64,000 nt of DNA, taken from contig NZ_CP011340.1 in NCBI RefSeq assembly GCF_001278075.1, positions 1,550,001 to 1,614,000 on the forward strand, read 5' to 3'. The notes beneath the pieces were generated by a model. The model was not told the DNA's origin and did not search any database. It was given only the letters and a program-made list of their open reading frames with translations. The translations under genes and the position numbers were made by a program. Shown here piece by piece: positions 41,849-50,618 of the stretch (positions are counted from its first letter, which is position 1; each line of letters begins with the position of its first letter). The DNA is from Streptomyces pristinaespiralis. Its GTDB lineage: Bacteria > Actinomycetota > Actinomycetes > Streptomycetales > Streptomycetaceae.

Positions 41849-43612
41849 TCAACGTCCCGGCGGCGCAGCCCGGTCCATCAGCTCGCCGCCGCGGACCAGC
41901 TCGGTCATCTCGACCAGGTCCGGAGTCAGGTAGCGGTCGTCGTGGAGCGGTTCGATGTGCGCACGGACCGCGTCGTGGAACGAACGGACGCCCTCACCCA
42001 GGGACAGGCCGGCCATCTTCTCCTCGATCAGGTCGACGCCCTGCGCGGCCATCAACGCCAGGACGGCCTGCACGATCCCGAGGCGGTCCAGATTCTCGTC
42101 GAGGTGGCGTACGGAGGCCATCGCCATGGTGTTGTGGTCCTCCTGCCCGTCCTTGGCGGGCCGGGAGAGCGCGCCGGCGGGCATGGCACGGACCTGCATC
42201 TCCGGGACGAGCGCGGCGGCCACGGTCTGGATCTGGACCATGCCGGAGTTCAGCCCCGGCGTGCCGCCCGCGAGGTTGGCGGGAAGGCCGTAGCTCCACT
42301 TCGGGGAGAGCAGCCGTGCCGACAACTCCTGCGTGTGCACGCCGAAGTCGGCGATCTGGGCGTTCAGCGTGTCGGCGGCATGACCGAGGAGAGCTCCGTC
42401 CCAGTTGCCGCCCATGACGAACTCGTGGCCCTTACCCGGGCCGCGGGCGAACACCAGCGGGTTGGAGGTGGAGGCGTTGGCCTCGTGTTCGATGTTCCGG
42501 CGGCCCTCGGCGAGGGTCCTGCGCAGCGCCCCGTAGATGTGCGGGGCGGCGCGGAGCGACACCGCGTCCTGGATGCGGGGGTGGTCCTCGCCGAGCCGCC
42601 GACGGCCCTGTTCGGTCGTCCACCCGCTGCCCCGCAGCAGGCCCCGGAGGCGTTCCGCGACCTCTGCCTCCTCCGGGATCCGGCGTTCGGCGTGCGTACG
42701 GGCGTCCAGGCTGCTGATCTCCGCCCGGGTGGCGTCCATGAACATGGCGAGGATGCGTTCGCCCAGCGCGGCCGCCTTGGTGGCCCGGTGCAGGGCGTCG
42801 GCGTAGGAGGCGAGGACGACGGTGCTGCCGCTGATGATGGGCAGTGCCTCGCCCTGCTGCAGCTCGAAGGACGGTGCGAGACCGGCGCGGGCGAGGATCT
42901 GCGAGGCGGGTCCCTGCTCGCCGCGGTAGCGGGCGGGCGCCTGGTCGCCGGTGAGGACCATGCCGACGGCGGCCATGGGCTGGAGGTCGCCGGAGCCGAG
43001 CGAGCCGATGTGGGGTACGACCGGGGTGACGCCGGCGGTGACCAGTTCGTTCATCCGGTCGACGAGTTCCGGGCGGACGGCCATCGCCCCCCGGGCCATC
43101 TGGTTGGCGCGCAGCACCATGACCAGACGTGCGACCCGCTCGGGCAGCGGCTGCCCGACCCCGGCGGCATGCGAACGCAGGATGCGCTTCTGGAACTCCT
43201 TCTGCTGCTCGTCGTCGAGCTGTTTGTCCTTCAGGGGCCCCAGGGCCTGGTTCCATCCGTACACGCGAGCGCCCTTGGCGAGCTCGTCGAGTGCACCGTC
43301 GCGGATCTGCCGCATGCGTGTGCGGCTCCTGTCGGAGAGTTTCACCGCGACCGACGTGGCGTCCAGGACGTCGAACATGTCCTGGGCGGTCAGCGACTCA
43401 CCGTCCAGGACCAGTTGGAGGTGCGCTCCCGTCCGTGCGCCGGCACCGGGGCCGGGTGGTCCGCCGGCGGCGGCGTCGGGGGCGAGGAACAGCATGACCA
43501 GGGCGGCGGAGGCGACGAGGGACAGGGGTTTTCGCGCGGCGCGGGCGGTGCGGGCAGCGGGGACGGGTGAGCGGCGTATGCGGGCAGGAGTGTCCGTAGG
43601 CACTGGCGGCAT
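41849..43612 (-). CDS. Exported aromatic amino acid (histidine/phenylalanine) lyase homologue
   Basis: A 587-residue protein. Residues 1 to ~50 form a signal peptide (basic n-region, hydrophobic core, Ala-X-Ala end), which is unusual for this cytoplasmic family. The rest aligns with HAL/PAL. It has Tyr-Gly-Trp-Asn-Gln-Ala-Leu-Gly for the Tyr loop, Gln-Asp-Ala-Val-Ser-Leu-Arg, Ser-Asn-Pro-Leu-Val-Phe and Gln-Glu-Asp-His-Asn-Thr-Met. The MIO-forming Ala-Ser-Gly is replaced: the segment reads Gly-Ser-Leu-Gly206-Ser207-Gly208-Asp-Leu, one residue shorter than canonical. The usual Asn-Gly-Thr reads Ser-Gly-Ser-Thr. It may be a lyase with an altered cofactor or an inactive derivative. I chose the ATG at 43612 for the signal peptide. 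Confidence 0.82.
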   Translation of the reverse strand: MPPVPTDTPARIRRSPVPAARTARAARKPLSLVASAALVMLFLAPDAAAGGPPGPGAGARTGAHLQLVLDGESLTAQDMFDVLDATSVAVKLSDRSRTRMRQIRDGALDELAKGARVYGWNQALGPLKDKQLDDEQQKEFQKRILRSHAAGVGQPLPERVARLVMVLRANQMARGAMAVRPELVDRMNELVTAGVTPVVPHIGSLGSGDLQPMAAVGMVLTGDQAPARYRGEQGPASQILARAGLAPSFELQQGEALPIISGSTVVLASYADALHRATKAAALGERILAMFMDATRAEISSLDARTHAERRIPEEAEVAERLRGLLRGSGWTTEQGRRRLGEDHPRIQDAVSLRAAPHIYGALRRTLAEGRRNIEHEANASTSNPLVFARGPGKGHEFVMGGNWDGALLGHAADTLNAQIADFGVHTQELSARLLSPKWSYGLPANLAGGTPGLNSGMVQIQTVAAALVPEMQVRAMPAGALSRPAKDGQEDHNTMAMASVRHLDENLDRLGIVQAVLALMAAQGVDLIEEKMAGLSLGEGVRSFHDAVRAHIEPLHDDRYLTPDLVEMTELVRGGELMDRAAPPGR

Positions 43613-43766
43613 GGTGGGGGAACCTTTCCCGGGGAACGGAAGGTCGTTCGGCCTCTGCAAGGCCATACGGGAAACGTAATGTCCATGCACTCCGCACCGC
43701 CTGCGCCGGCCGCGCGGTGCGGACTGTTCGAGTGAGAGACCGCCCGAGGGGCGGGACCGGGCGGAG

Positions 43767-44417
43767 TCAGGTGCCGTCAGCGGAGAAGTGGTGGTAATCG
43801 GGGGGCGCCCAGCGGCCGCCCCACTCCCAGCCGGCGTCGTCCATCGCCGTGGTGACGGCGTCGCCCGGAGTGATCATGCCCTTGGCGGGCCGGTCGCGGT
43901 CGAGGTGCTGCTCGGCGCCCGGCGGGTGCACCCGGCCCGAGCGGTCGACGTACGGGTTCTCCGCGGGGTTGATGTCGACCGCGTCACCGAAGGAGTGGCG
44001 GGACAGATTGCGGGCGTCACCCGTCACCCGGCGGCAGTTGAAGGCCGAGGTGTTGTCGGCCGCCATCGCCTCGGCGTCGTCGCCGCCGTACTCGGCCATG
44101 ACCCGCATACGGCGGATGGGGAAGCGTTCCTCGAAGGCCTTCTCGAAGACGTGCAGCAGGGGCCGGACCTCGTCCTGACGGGCGATCAGCTCTCCGCGGT
44201 GGACACGGCCGTCGAACCCCCAGTGGTTCATGCTGATCAGCCGCAGCCGGGACGGGGGCACCGGGCAGCCCGGTTCGTGGCTCGCGCCGAGTTTGGACGG
44301 GGGTACGTCGCTGACGGTGGCCGACAGTTGCGGGGCGGCGCCGCCCGTGGCTCCTTGTGCGGGCACGGCGCCGAGTGTGAGCCCGAGGGCCAGGACGGGC
44401 GCGGCGGCCCGGCGCAC
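43767..44417 (-). CDS. Secreted M15-family peptidase (VanY/CwlK-like)
   Basis: A 216-residue exported enzyme with a cleavable signal peptide (Arg-rich n-region, Leu-Ala-Leu-Gly-Leu-Thr-Leu core, Ala-Gln-Gly-Ala end). Zinc ligands of the M15 family are seen in Ser-Arg-His-Ser-Phe-Gly-Asp-Ala-Val-Asp-Ile-Asn-Pro (His and Asp) and the distal Tyr-His-His-Phe motif. It should cleave peptidoglycan stem peptides, as a D-Ala-D-Ala carboxypeptidase or L-Ala-D-Glu endopeptidase. I chose GTG at 44417 with AAAGGG 8 nt upstream; GTG at 44426 is also in frame. It lies in the same direction as, and 150 bp upstream of, the lyase homologue. Confidence 0.88.
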   Translation of the reverse strand: MRRAAAPVLALGLTLGAVPAQGATGGAAPQLSATVSDVPPSKLGASHEPGCPVPPSRLRLISMNHWGFDGRVHRGELIARQDEVRPLLHVFEKAFEERFPIRRMRVMAEYGGDDAEAMAADNTSAFNCRRVTGDARNLSRHSFGDAVDINPAENPYVDRSGRVHPPGAEQHLDRDRPAKGMITPGDAVTTAMDDAGWEWGGRWAPPDYHHFSADGT

Positions 44418-44481
44418 GACGTTCACCCTTTCAGGTTAAGGACATCGCGGCCTGTCGGCCGCTCCGCGCGCGTGGCCCGCG

Positions 44482-44988
44482 TCAGCGCCGGGGCGTGCCG
44501 AGGCGGCCCTCCAGCTGGACCAGCAGGTCACTGAGGTGCGCGGCGAGGCCGGCGCGTGCCGGCTCGTCGAGGCCGGAGAGGACGGTGCTCTCGTACGCGA
44601 GCTGCTCGGGCAGCAGCCGGTCGACCAGCGTGCGCCCCTCGTCGGTGAGCCGGACGTGGGCGACGCGCCGGTCCCGGTCGTCGCCGCGGCGGTCGATCAG
44701 ACCGCGCTCCTGGAGGGCTCGCAGCCGTTTGGTGACGGCCGCACCGGAGGAGAACGTCTCCCTGGCCAGCTCGCCGGGCGTGAGCTCGCGGGCCGTGCGC
44801 CGGACCGCGCCGAGCAGGTCGAACTCCGCGCGGGTGAGCCCGGCGGAGCGCAGCGGCGCGTCCTCCGCCTGTTGCAGGAGTGCGGCGCAGCGGTTGATGC
44901 GGCCGATGAGTTCCATGGGCCCGGTGTCCAGGCCGGGGTGCACTGCCTGCCACTGCCGTACCACCGAGGCGACGATGTCGTCGGTCAC
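44482..44988 (-). CDS. MarR-family transcriptional regulator
   Basis: A 168-residue winged-helix regulator with the MarR fold. It has Leu-Thr-Arg-Ala-Glu-Phe-Asp-Leu-Leu and Leu-Thr-Pro-Gly-Glu-Leu-Ala, then the recognition helix Ser-Gly-Ala-Ala-Val-Thr-Lys-Arg-Leu. The wing is Asp-Asp-Arg-Asp-Arg-Arg. The GTG at 44988 overlaps the FUSC stop by 4 bp, so both are made from one transcript. It probably represses its own operon through the A+T-rich palindromic region upstream of the FUSC gene and is relieved by a small aromatic or toxic ligand. Confidence 0.88.
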   Translation of the reverse strand: MTDDIVASVVRQWQAVHPGLDTGPMELIGRINRCAALLQQAEDAPLRSAGLTRAEFDLLGAVRRTARELTPGELARETFSSGAAVTKRLRALQERGLIDRRGDDRDRRVAHVRLTDEGRTLVDRLLPEQLAYESTVLSGLDEPARAGLAAHLSDLLVQLEGRLGTPRR

Positions 44989-46685
44989 ACCGCTCCGATC
45001 GTGGGGGCGGGGCCGTGCAGCCCACGCCGTTGTGCTGTCGCCGTGAGCGTACGGTGTCCCGCCCGCTCGGCCTCGAGGACCTCCTCCTCCGGGAGGGTCC
45101 GCTGCCACCATTCGCCCGCCGCGGCGTCCCGGGCGTCACGCAGGTCCACGAGGGCGGCGGCCAGCCGGCGGCTGTCGGCGTCGAGGGCGGCCGTGGCGGG
45201 GTCCGGTCCCGCGAGGGTCCGCTCCGCGGCGGCCCGGGCGGCGGCAGCGGCGGCGAGCGCCTGCTCCACCCGGCCGGCGGCCCTGCGGTTGGTGACGACG
45301 ACGGCGGCGAGGAGTCCGAGGACGACGCCGATCAGGGTGTCGAGCACCCGGTCGCCGATGAGCGTGCCCGGCGGGTGCGGGCCGCCCGCCTCGACGAGCA
45401 GCAGCGCCATCGGCGTGACGGCGACGGAGCCGAGCCAGTAGTTACGGGTGATGAGGGCTTCCGCGGCGAAGCTGAAGAACAGCAGACATCCGAGGAGGGC
45501 CGCCGGTCCGGTCCTGATCAGCGGGACGACTGCGGCGAAGGCGAGGACGCCGAGCAGATTGCCGAGGGTGCGCTGGAGGGCCCGGTTCCAGCTGAGGGTG
45601 ACGTTGATCTGGAAGACGGAGGCGGCGGTGACGACGGCCCAGTACGGCCGGTCGACGCCCAGCGCGACGGCGGCGTAGCCGGCCAGGGCGCAGCCGATGA
45701 GGGTGCGCAGCGCGATGGGCAGGTGCGGCGAGCCGGGGCCGAGGCTGCGCAGCAGTGCGCGGCGGGCCTCCCGGCGGCGGGTCCGGCGCACGGTCCGCCA
45801 GGCGTCGTGGCCGGCCGTCCCCGCCGCTTCTCCGGGGGTCGGCGGCGTGGCGGGTACGGGCCCCCGGGCGCGGGTGAGGTCGGCCCAGGCGCGCAGCCGG
45901 GCGGCCCGGTCGGTGTCCGCCCGGCCCTGGGAGACGGCCTCGCCGGTGAGGGTCGCCTCCGCGTGCAGGAGAAGGCGGTCGAGCTGCCGGCGTACGGGGG
46001 TGGGGCGGCCGGCGTCGAGCAGGGACTGCCGGGCGGCGTGCACGGCCGCCGACGCGGTGTGCCGGCTGCGGTGGCCGGGGTCGGCCGCGCAGGCGGCCGC
46101 GGCCTCCAGGGCGCGGGCGGTGGCGCGCCGTTCCGGGCCCTCCCGCCGCAGCAGGCTTGGGCCCGCGGTGACCAGCCAGGCGATGATTCCGGCGCCGAGG
46201 GCCGCCGCGAGATGGCCGGGGACCTGGTCGAGCCGCTGCGGCACGAACAGGGCGGCGGTGGCGACGAAGGTGAAGATCACGTTGCCGGGAGGTCCGGTCC
46301 GGCCGGCGTCGCAGAGCGCCTTCTGTACGGCCGCGATCAGGGCGGCGACGGCGACGAGCACGGCCACCGAGTCGGTGAGCGAGGCCGTGACGAGGGAGAC
46401 GGCCAGGCCCGCGACCATGCCGAGCACCACGCGGGCGACGGTCCCGGCCCGGCGGGCGTACGGGAGGCTGTGGCCGTACAGGGCGCAGAGCGATCCGGCC
46501 ATGGTGTACATGACCAGGTCGAGCCGTCCGACGGCGAGGAGGATCAGGTTCGGTGCCAGGGCGGCGCCGACGACGCTCAGTGCCGGTTTGAACCACTGGT
46601 CGGAGGGCCGGGCGAGGCGGAGCGCGGCGGCGACCGGGAGTGGCGGTGTCGGCGGCCTTCGGAATCGGATGGTTGTATCGCTCAC
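44985..46685 (-). CDS. FUSC-family membrane protein (aromatic acid exporter type)
   Basis: A 566-residue inner-membrane protein. It consists of two hydrophobic blocks of about five to six helices (residues ~35-175 and ~325-475), each followed by a helical cytoplasmic domain, as in the FUSC/AaeB-like efflux family. It probably exports aromatic acids or related toxic compounds. It is the first gene of an operon with MarR. The GTG at 46685 has no ribosome-binding site and a TAAAGT -10-like box ends 6 bp upstream, so the transcript may be leaderless. Confidence 0.85.
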   Translation of the reverse strand: MSDTTIRFRRPPTPPLPVAAALRLARPSDQWFKPALSVVGAALAPNLILLAVGRLDLVMYTMAGSLCALYGHSLPYARRAGTVARVVLGMVAGLAVSLVTASLTDSVAVLVAVAALIAAVQKALCDAGRTGPPGNVIFTFVATAALFVPQRLDQVPGHLAAALGAGIIAWLVTAGPSLLRREGPERRATARALEAAAACAADPGHRSRHTASAAVHAARQSLLDAGRPTPVRRQLDRLLLHAEATLTGEAVSQGRADTDRAARLRAWADLTRARGPVPATPPTPGEAAGTAGHDAWRTVRRTRRREARRALLRSLGPGSPHLPIALRTLIGCALAGYAAVALGVDRPYWAVVTAASVFQINVTLSWNRALQRTLGNLLGVLAFAAVVPLIRTGPAALLGCLLFFSFAAEALITRNYWLGSVAVTPMALLLVEAGGPHPPGTLIGDRVLDTLIGVVLGLLAAVVVTNRRAAGRVEQALAAAAAARAAAERTLAGPDPATAALDADSRRLAAALVDLRDARDAAAGEWWQRTLPEEEVLEAERAGHRTLTATAQRRGLHGPAPTIGAV

Positions 46686-46688
46686 TCA

Positions 46689-46717
46689 TTTACTTTAGCA
46701 AGTGTTACACCAGTAAA
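46689..46717 (-). promoter_or_regulatory. A+T-rich operator/promoter of the FUSC-marR operon
   Basis: TTTACT (46689-46694) and AGTAAA (46712-46717) form an inverted repeat with a 17-bp spacer, and GTGTTACAC (46702-46710) inside it is a perfect 9-bp palindrome. TAAAGT on the minus strand (46697-46692) is a plausible -10. The low G+C stands out in this genome and suits MarR binding. Confidence 0.55.
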
Positions 46718-46760
46718 CGATTTCGGGGCCGAGGTGTGCTGCCACGGGCTCCCGGCCCGG

Positions 46761-47429
46761 TCAGCGGAGCGGGTCGCGCGGCTCCACCAGGCCCGATTCG
46801 TACGCGAAGACGACCAGCTGGGCGCGGTCCCTGGCACCCAGCTTGTTCATCGCCCGGCTGATGTGGGTCTTGGCGGTGAAGGGGCTGATCACCATGTGGG
46901 CGGCGATCTCCTCGTTCGTCAGACCGCGGGCCGCCAGCGCCGTCACCTCACGTTCCCGCCGGGTGAGGTTCTCCATGCCGCGTGCGGTGGACCGGTCCGG
47001 CGGCCGCGCCACGAACTCGCCGATCAGCCTCCGGGTGACGGCGGGCGACAGCAGCGCGTCACCGCGGGCGGCGACGCGTACGGCGTGCAGCAGTTCGGCG
47101 GGCTCCGTGTCCTTGAGCAGAAAGCCCGCCGCCCCCGCGCGCAGCGCGTCGAAGACGTACTCGTCCAGGCCGTAGTTGGTGAGGATCACGACGTGCACGT
47201 CCGTAAGGAGCGGGTCGGCGGCGATGTGCCGGGTCGCCTCGATGCCGGTCATCACCGGCATCTGCACATCGACCAGCGCGACGTCGGGGACATGGCGGCG
47301 GGCCTGCTCGAGGCCCTGCCGGCCGTCCGCGGCCTCCGCCACGACCTCGATGCCGTCCTCCGCGTCGAGCAGGGCACGGAAGCCTGCGCGCATGAGCGCC
47401 TGGTCGTCCACGATCAGGACGCGGATCAC
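46761..47429 (-). CDS. NarL-family response regulator
   Basis: A 222-residue response regulator. The receiver domain has Asp8-Asp9, phosphoacceptor Asp54 in Val-Asp-Val-Gln-Met-Pro, and Lys in Leu-Leu-Lys-Asp. The C-terminal LuxR-type helix-turn-helix (about 155-215) has Leu-Thr-Arg-Arg-Glu-Arg-Glu-Val-Thr and Ala-Lys-Thr-His-Ile-Ser-Arg. The GTG start overlaps the kinase stop by 4 bp (GTGA). Targets are not apparent; it may act on nearby genes, including the divergent AhpD-like gene. Confidence 0.93.
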   Translation of the reverse strand: MIRVLIVDDQALMRAGFRALLDAEDGIEVVAEAADGRQGLEQARRHVPDVALVDVQMPVMTGIEATRHIAADPLLTDVHVVILTNYGLDEYVFDALRAGAAGFLLKDTEPAELLHAVRVAARGDALLSPAVTRRLIGEFVARPPDRSTARGMENLTRREREVTALAARGLTNEEIAAHMVISPFTAKTHISRAMNKLGARDRAQLVVFAYESGLVEPRDPLR

Positions 47430-48634
47430 AACGCCTCCACGGCGGCCTGGTCGGCCGCGTCCTCGGGGCCGCCGCCGTCCGCGACGCCGCCCCGGCCGTC
47501 GGGGTACGCCGCGCGCCCGTCCAGCGGGATACGGGCGTGCACGGCGAAGCCGCCGCAGGGCCGAGGCGCCGTGTCCAGCGTGCCGCCGAGCGCGGTGACG
47601 CGCTCCCGCATGCCCGTCAGACCGGTGCCCGGCACGACGGTGACGCCGGGCGCGGCAGGGCCGTCGTCCTCGACGGTGACAGCGACGTCGTCAAGGCCGT
47701 ACTCGAGGCGGATCCCGGTCCGTGCCCGGTCGGCGTGCCGGGCCACGTTGGTCAGCGCCTCCTGCACGATCCGGAAGGCGGCCCGGTCCACGTCGGGCCG
47801 CAGCGCACGCTGCTCGCCGCTGACGGTCACGGAGACGGGGATGCCCGCGGCCCGCGCGCGCTCGGCGAGTTCGCCGACGCGCACGAGACCGGCGGCCGGC
47901 TCACGTTCCTCCGTCCGCAGCACCTCGAGTGTCGAGCGCAGTTCCCGCATGGCCTCCCCGCTCGCCTCCTGGATGGCGAGCAGCGCGGCCGGCACGTCCT
48001 CGCCCCGCTTACGGGCCAGGTGCACGGCGACTCCCGCCTGGAGTTTGACGATCGAGATGGAGTGGGTGAGCGTGTCGTGCAACTCCCGGGCGATCCGCAG
48101 CCGTTCCTCCCCGGCCCTGCGCAACGCCGCCTCCTCCCTGCCGCGTTCGGCCTCCAGGGCCCGCTGCTCGGTCTGGCGCAGATACGCCTGCCAGTTCTTG
48201 TCGATCAGACCGGTCACCCCGGCGCACAGGAACCAGCCGAGCAACAGCACCGCGCGTTCGACGCTGCCCTCGGAGGAACGGGCGGTGTCGGCCGCGAAGA
48301 AGACCGCCAGGAACAGGGCGCCCGCCACCACACCCGCCCGGCGCCGCCCCCCTCGCGCCGCCGCGTGCACGGCGGCGAGCACCGGGAAGGCCGCCCATGA
48401 CCCGGGCGTGCCGTTGAGGACGTGGCCGATCATGCAGGCCGTGGTGACGACGAGGACGACACGAGGTGCGCGCCGGTGGCCGGCGAGCGCCAGCGAACCC
48501 GTCACGATCAGCAGCACGTCCGGCACACCGGGGGACGGGCCGCCGGCGTACGCCGCCAGGGTCACCGCCCCCGCGATCAGCCCGGCGAGCGCCGTGTCGA
48601 GCAGGGCGTGCCTTCGCCCCGGATCCGCCTGCAT
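47426..48634 (-). CDS. NarL-type sensor histidine kinase (HisKA_3)
   Basis: A 402-residue membrane kinase. The N-terminal half has about five to six hydrophobic segments (12-150) with almost no extracytoplasmic loops, suggesting it senses within the membrane. The HisKA_3 domain follows, with His186 in Glu-Leu-His-Asp-Thr-Leu-Thr-His, then a HATPase domain with Asp-Asp-Gly-Pro and Thr-Gly-Leu-Thr-Gly-Met-Arg-Glu-Arg. I chose the ATG at 48634 (Met-Gln-Ala-Asp); a longer in-frame start nine codons upstream is possible. It pairs with the regulator encoded immediately downstream. Confidence 0.92.
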   Translation of the reverse strand: MQADPGRRHALLDTALAGLIAGAVTLAAYAGGPSPGVPDVLLIVTGSLALAGHRRAPRVVLVVTTACMIGHVLNGTPGSWAAFPVLAAVHAAARGGRRRAGVVAGALFLAVFFAADTARSSEGSVERAVLLLGWFLCAGVTGLIDKNWQAYLRQTEQRALEAERGREEAALRRAGEERLRIARELHDTLTHSISIVKLQAGVAVHLARKRGEDVPAALLAIQEASGEAMRELRSTLEVLRTEEREPAAGLVRVGELAERARAAGIPVSVTVSGEQRALRPDVDRAAFRIVQEALTNVARHADRARTGIRLEYGLDDVAVTVEDDGPAAPGVTVVPGTGLTGMRERVTALGGTLDTAPRPCGGFAVHARIPLDGRAAYPDGRGGVADGGGPEDAADQAAVEAL

Positions 48635-48801
48635 GGACGGCAGCCTATGACGGTGCGACACGTCGGCGCCTCGTCCCGTGAGACCGCATCCGCACTACTT
48701 CCGGCGCAGTAGTCGACGGCAGTTCCCACCCGCCGGGACCGGCCGGCAAAGCCTTCGGACGTACGACGACCGGGGCACCGTGGCCGGGCCAGCATCGGGG
48801 C

Positions 48802-49761
48802 ATGACCAGAGCCTTCCGATTCACCGATCCCGCGCCGCCCTCCGCGGCCACCGGCGTGACCGCCGACGTCTACGGGCAAATGGCCCGCGACTTCGGTATC
48901 GAGCGCGCCGCGACCTTCGTGGTGCTGTCCGACTCTCCCCCGCTGATGACCGGCGCGTGGGCGCTGCTGCGGGAATCCCTGCTGGCCGGCCGCGTCTCCC
49001 GGACGGACAAGGAGGTCGTCGCCGCGGGCGTGTCACTGGCCAACCGCTGCCCGTTCTGCGTCGACGCGCACACCGTCCTGCTGCACGCCACCGGCGACCA
49101 CGCGCTCGCGGAGACGATCGCACGCGGCGAGGAGCCGGCCGACGCCGGGCACCGGCGGCTGCTGGCCTGGGGCAAGGACATCCGCGGGCCCCGGCCGTTC
49201 CCGGCGGAGCAGACCCCCGAACACCTGGGGACCGCGCTCGCGTTCCACTTCATCAACCGGATCGTCTCCGCGCTGCTGAACGAGAACATGCTGCCGGGCG
49301 GTGCGCAGAAGTACCGGCTGGTGCGCAGCGCGGCGGGCCGTTCCCTCGCCCGCACCGTACGCCGCGAAGTGCCGCCCGGCGAGAGCCTGGAGCTGCTGCG
49401 GACCTCCGGCACCGAGCCCGCCTGGGCGGCGGGCACCGCGGTCGGCACGGCCTACGCCGCCCTGCGCGAGGCGGCGCTCATGGGGGCGGGGCTGCTGTCG
49501 GAGGACGACCGGGCGCTGGTGCGCAAGACGGTGGCCGACCACGACGGGGTCGCCCACCCGCCGCTGTCGGCCGAGTGGCTGCCGGACCGCGAGGAGAGCC
49601 CCGGGGCGCGGCTGGCACTCCTCGCGGCCCTCGCCCCGTACCGGATCACCGAGGAGGACGTGCGGGCCTGGCGCACCCCGCGGCACACGGACCACTGCCT
49701 GGTCCATCTGACCGCCTACGGGGCGATCACCGCCGTCGAACGGATCGAGGAGCAGCTGTGA
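48802..49761 (+). CDS. Carboxymuconolactone decarboxylase/AhpD-like protein
   Basis: A 319-residue alpha-helical protein. An AhpD-type redox motif, Cys-Pro-Phe-Cys-Val-Asp-Ala-His, lies near residues 85-92, as in alkylhydroperoxidase-D-like carboxymuconolactone decarboxylase-family proteins. The C-terminal half is longer than in single-domain AhpD. It may reduce peroxides or act as a thiol-disulphide partner. It overlaps the methyltransferase gene by 4 bp (GTGA), so the two probably share one pathway, and it is divergent from the NarL-type kinase gene. Confidence 0.85.
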   Translation: MTRAFRFTDPAPPSAATGVTADVYGQMARDFGIERAATFVVLSDSPPLMTGAWALLRESLLAGRVSRTDKEVVAAGVSLANRCPFCVDAHTVLLHATGDHALAETIARGEEPADAGHRRLLAWGKDIRGPRPFPAEQTPEHLGTALAFHFINRIVSALLNENMLPGGAQKYRLVRSAAGRSLARTVRREVPPGESLELLRTSGTEPAWAAGTAVGTAYAALREAALMGAGLLSEDDRALVRKTVADHDGVAHPPLSAEWLPDREESPGARLALLAALAPYRITEEDVRAWRTPRHTDHCLVHLTAYGAITAVERIEEQL

Positions 49762-50618
49762 GCACCGTCGTGAACACCGGTCAGGCCGAGGCGTGGAACG
49801 GCCCGGTCGGGCAGCACTGGGCAAATCACCACGAGCGTTACGACGGGATGCTCGCGTCCTTCGACGAGGCACTGTTCACTGCGGCGGGCATCGGGGAGGC
49901 GGACCGGGTCCTGGACGTCGGGTGCGGCAGCGGTTCGACGACGCGGCGTGCCGCACGGCTGGCGGCGCGCGGTCACGCGGTCGGCGTGGACATCTCCGAG
50001 CCGATGCTGGCGCGGGCGCGGTCGCTGTCCACGGGCATCGGGAACGTCTCCTACGAGTGGGGCGACGCCCAGGTGCACCCGTTCCCGGCCGACGGCCACG
50101 ATGTGGCGATCAGCCGGGGCGGGGTGATGTTCTTCGCCGACCACACCGCGGCGTTCACGAACATCGGCCGGTCCCTGCGGCCGGGCGGGCGCCTCGCGTT
50201 CGTCTGCCCCCGGCCGGCCGCGCCGGACGGGGAGGAGGGACGCGCTCTGGGCCTGCTGGCCTCCCTGCTGACGGCGTCCGCCACGCGGCCCTCGGCCGCG
50301 GGGACCTCCGCCCCCCGGCCGGCACCGGGGCCGGACCTCGCCGCCGCCATGGCCTCCCTGTCCGCCCCCGACCGGACCCGGCAGATGCTGGAGGGGGCCG
50401 GGTTCGGGCCGGTCGGCATCACGGCGGTCGACGCGCCCGCCTGCTGGGGGCGGGACGCCGGCGACGCCGTGGACTTCTACGTCTCACGCGGCCCGGGCGC
50501 CGAGGTCCCCGAAGAGACGCTGAGCGCCATGCGGGACGTCCTGCGGCCCTACGAGACGGACCGGGGCGTCCTGCTGAACGCGGGGGTGTGGGTGGTCACT
50601 GCGCGCCGGGCGAGCTGA
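49758..50618 (+). CDS. SAM-dependent class I methyltransferase
   Basis: A 286-residue methyltransferase. Motif I, Val-Leu-Asp-Val-Gly-Cys-Gly-Ser-Gly-Ser-Thr near residue 52, is the SAM-binding loop; motif II, Gly-Val-Asp-Ile-Ser-Glu-Pro-Met, is also present. The N-terminal Ala-Trp-Asn-Gly-Pro-Val-Gly-Gln-His-Trp is typical of a small-molecule methyltransferase subfamily. The substrate is unknown. The GTG start overlaps the AhpD-like gene stop. The 3' end overlaps the convergent TetR gene by 23 bp. Confidence 0.9.
   Translation: MSTVVNTGQAEAWNGPVGQHWANHHERYDGMLASFDEALFTAAGIGEADRVLDVGCGSGSTTRRAARLAARGHAVGVDISEPMLARARSLSTGIGNVSYEWGDAQVHPFPADGHDVAISRGGVMFFADHTAAFTNIGRSLRPGGRLAFVCPRPAAPDGEEGRALGLLASLLTASATRPSAAGTSAPRPAPGPDLAAAMASLSAPDRTRQMLEGAGFGPVGITAVDAPACWGRDAGDAVDFYVSRGPGAEVPEETLSAMRDVLRPYETDRGVLLNAGVWVVTARRAS

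Noticed and set aside
45015..48650. A 1211-codon open frame on the + strand
   Set aside because: It is antisense to the FUSC, MarR and NarL two-component genes, which have clear domains and coupled starts. Its translation is Gly/Arg/Ala-rich with no motif, a typical high-G+C shadow.
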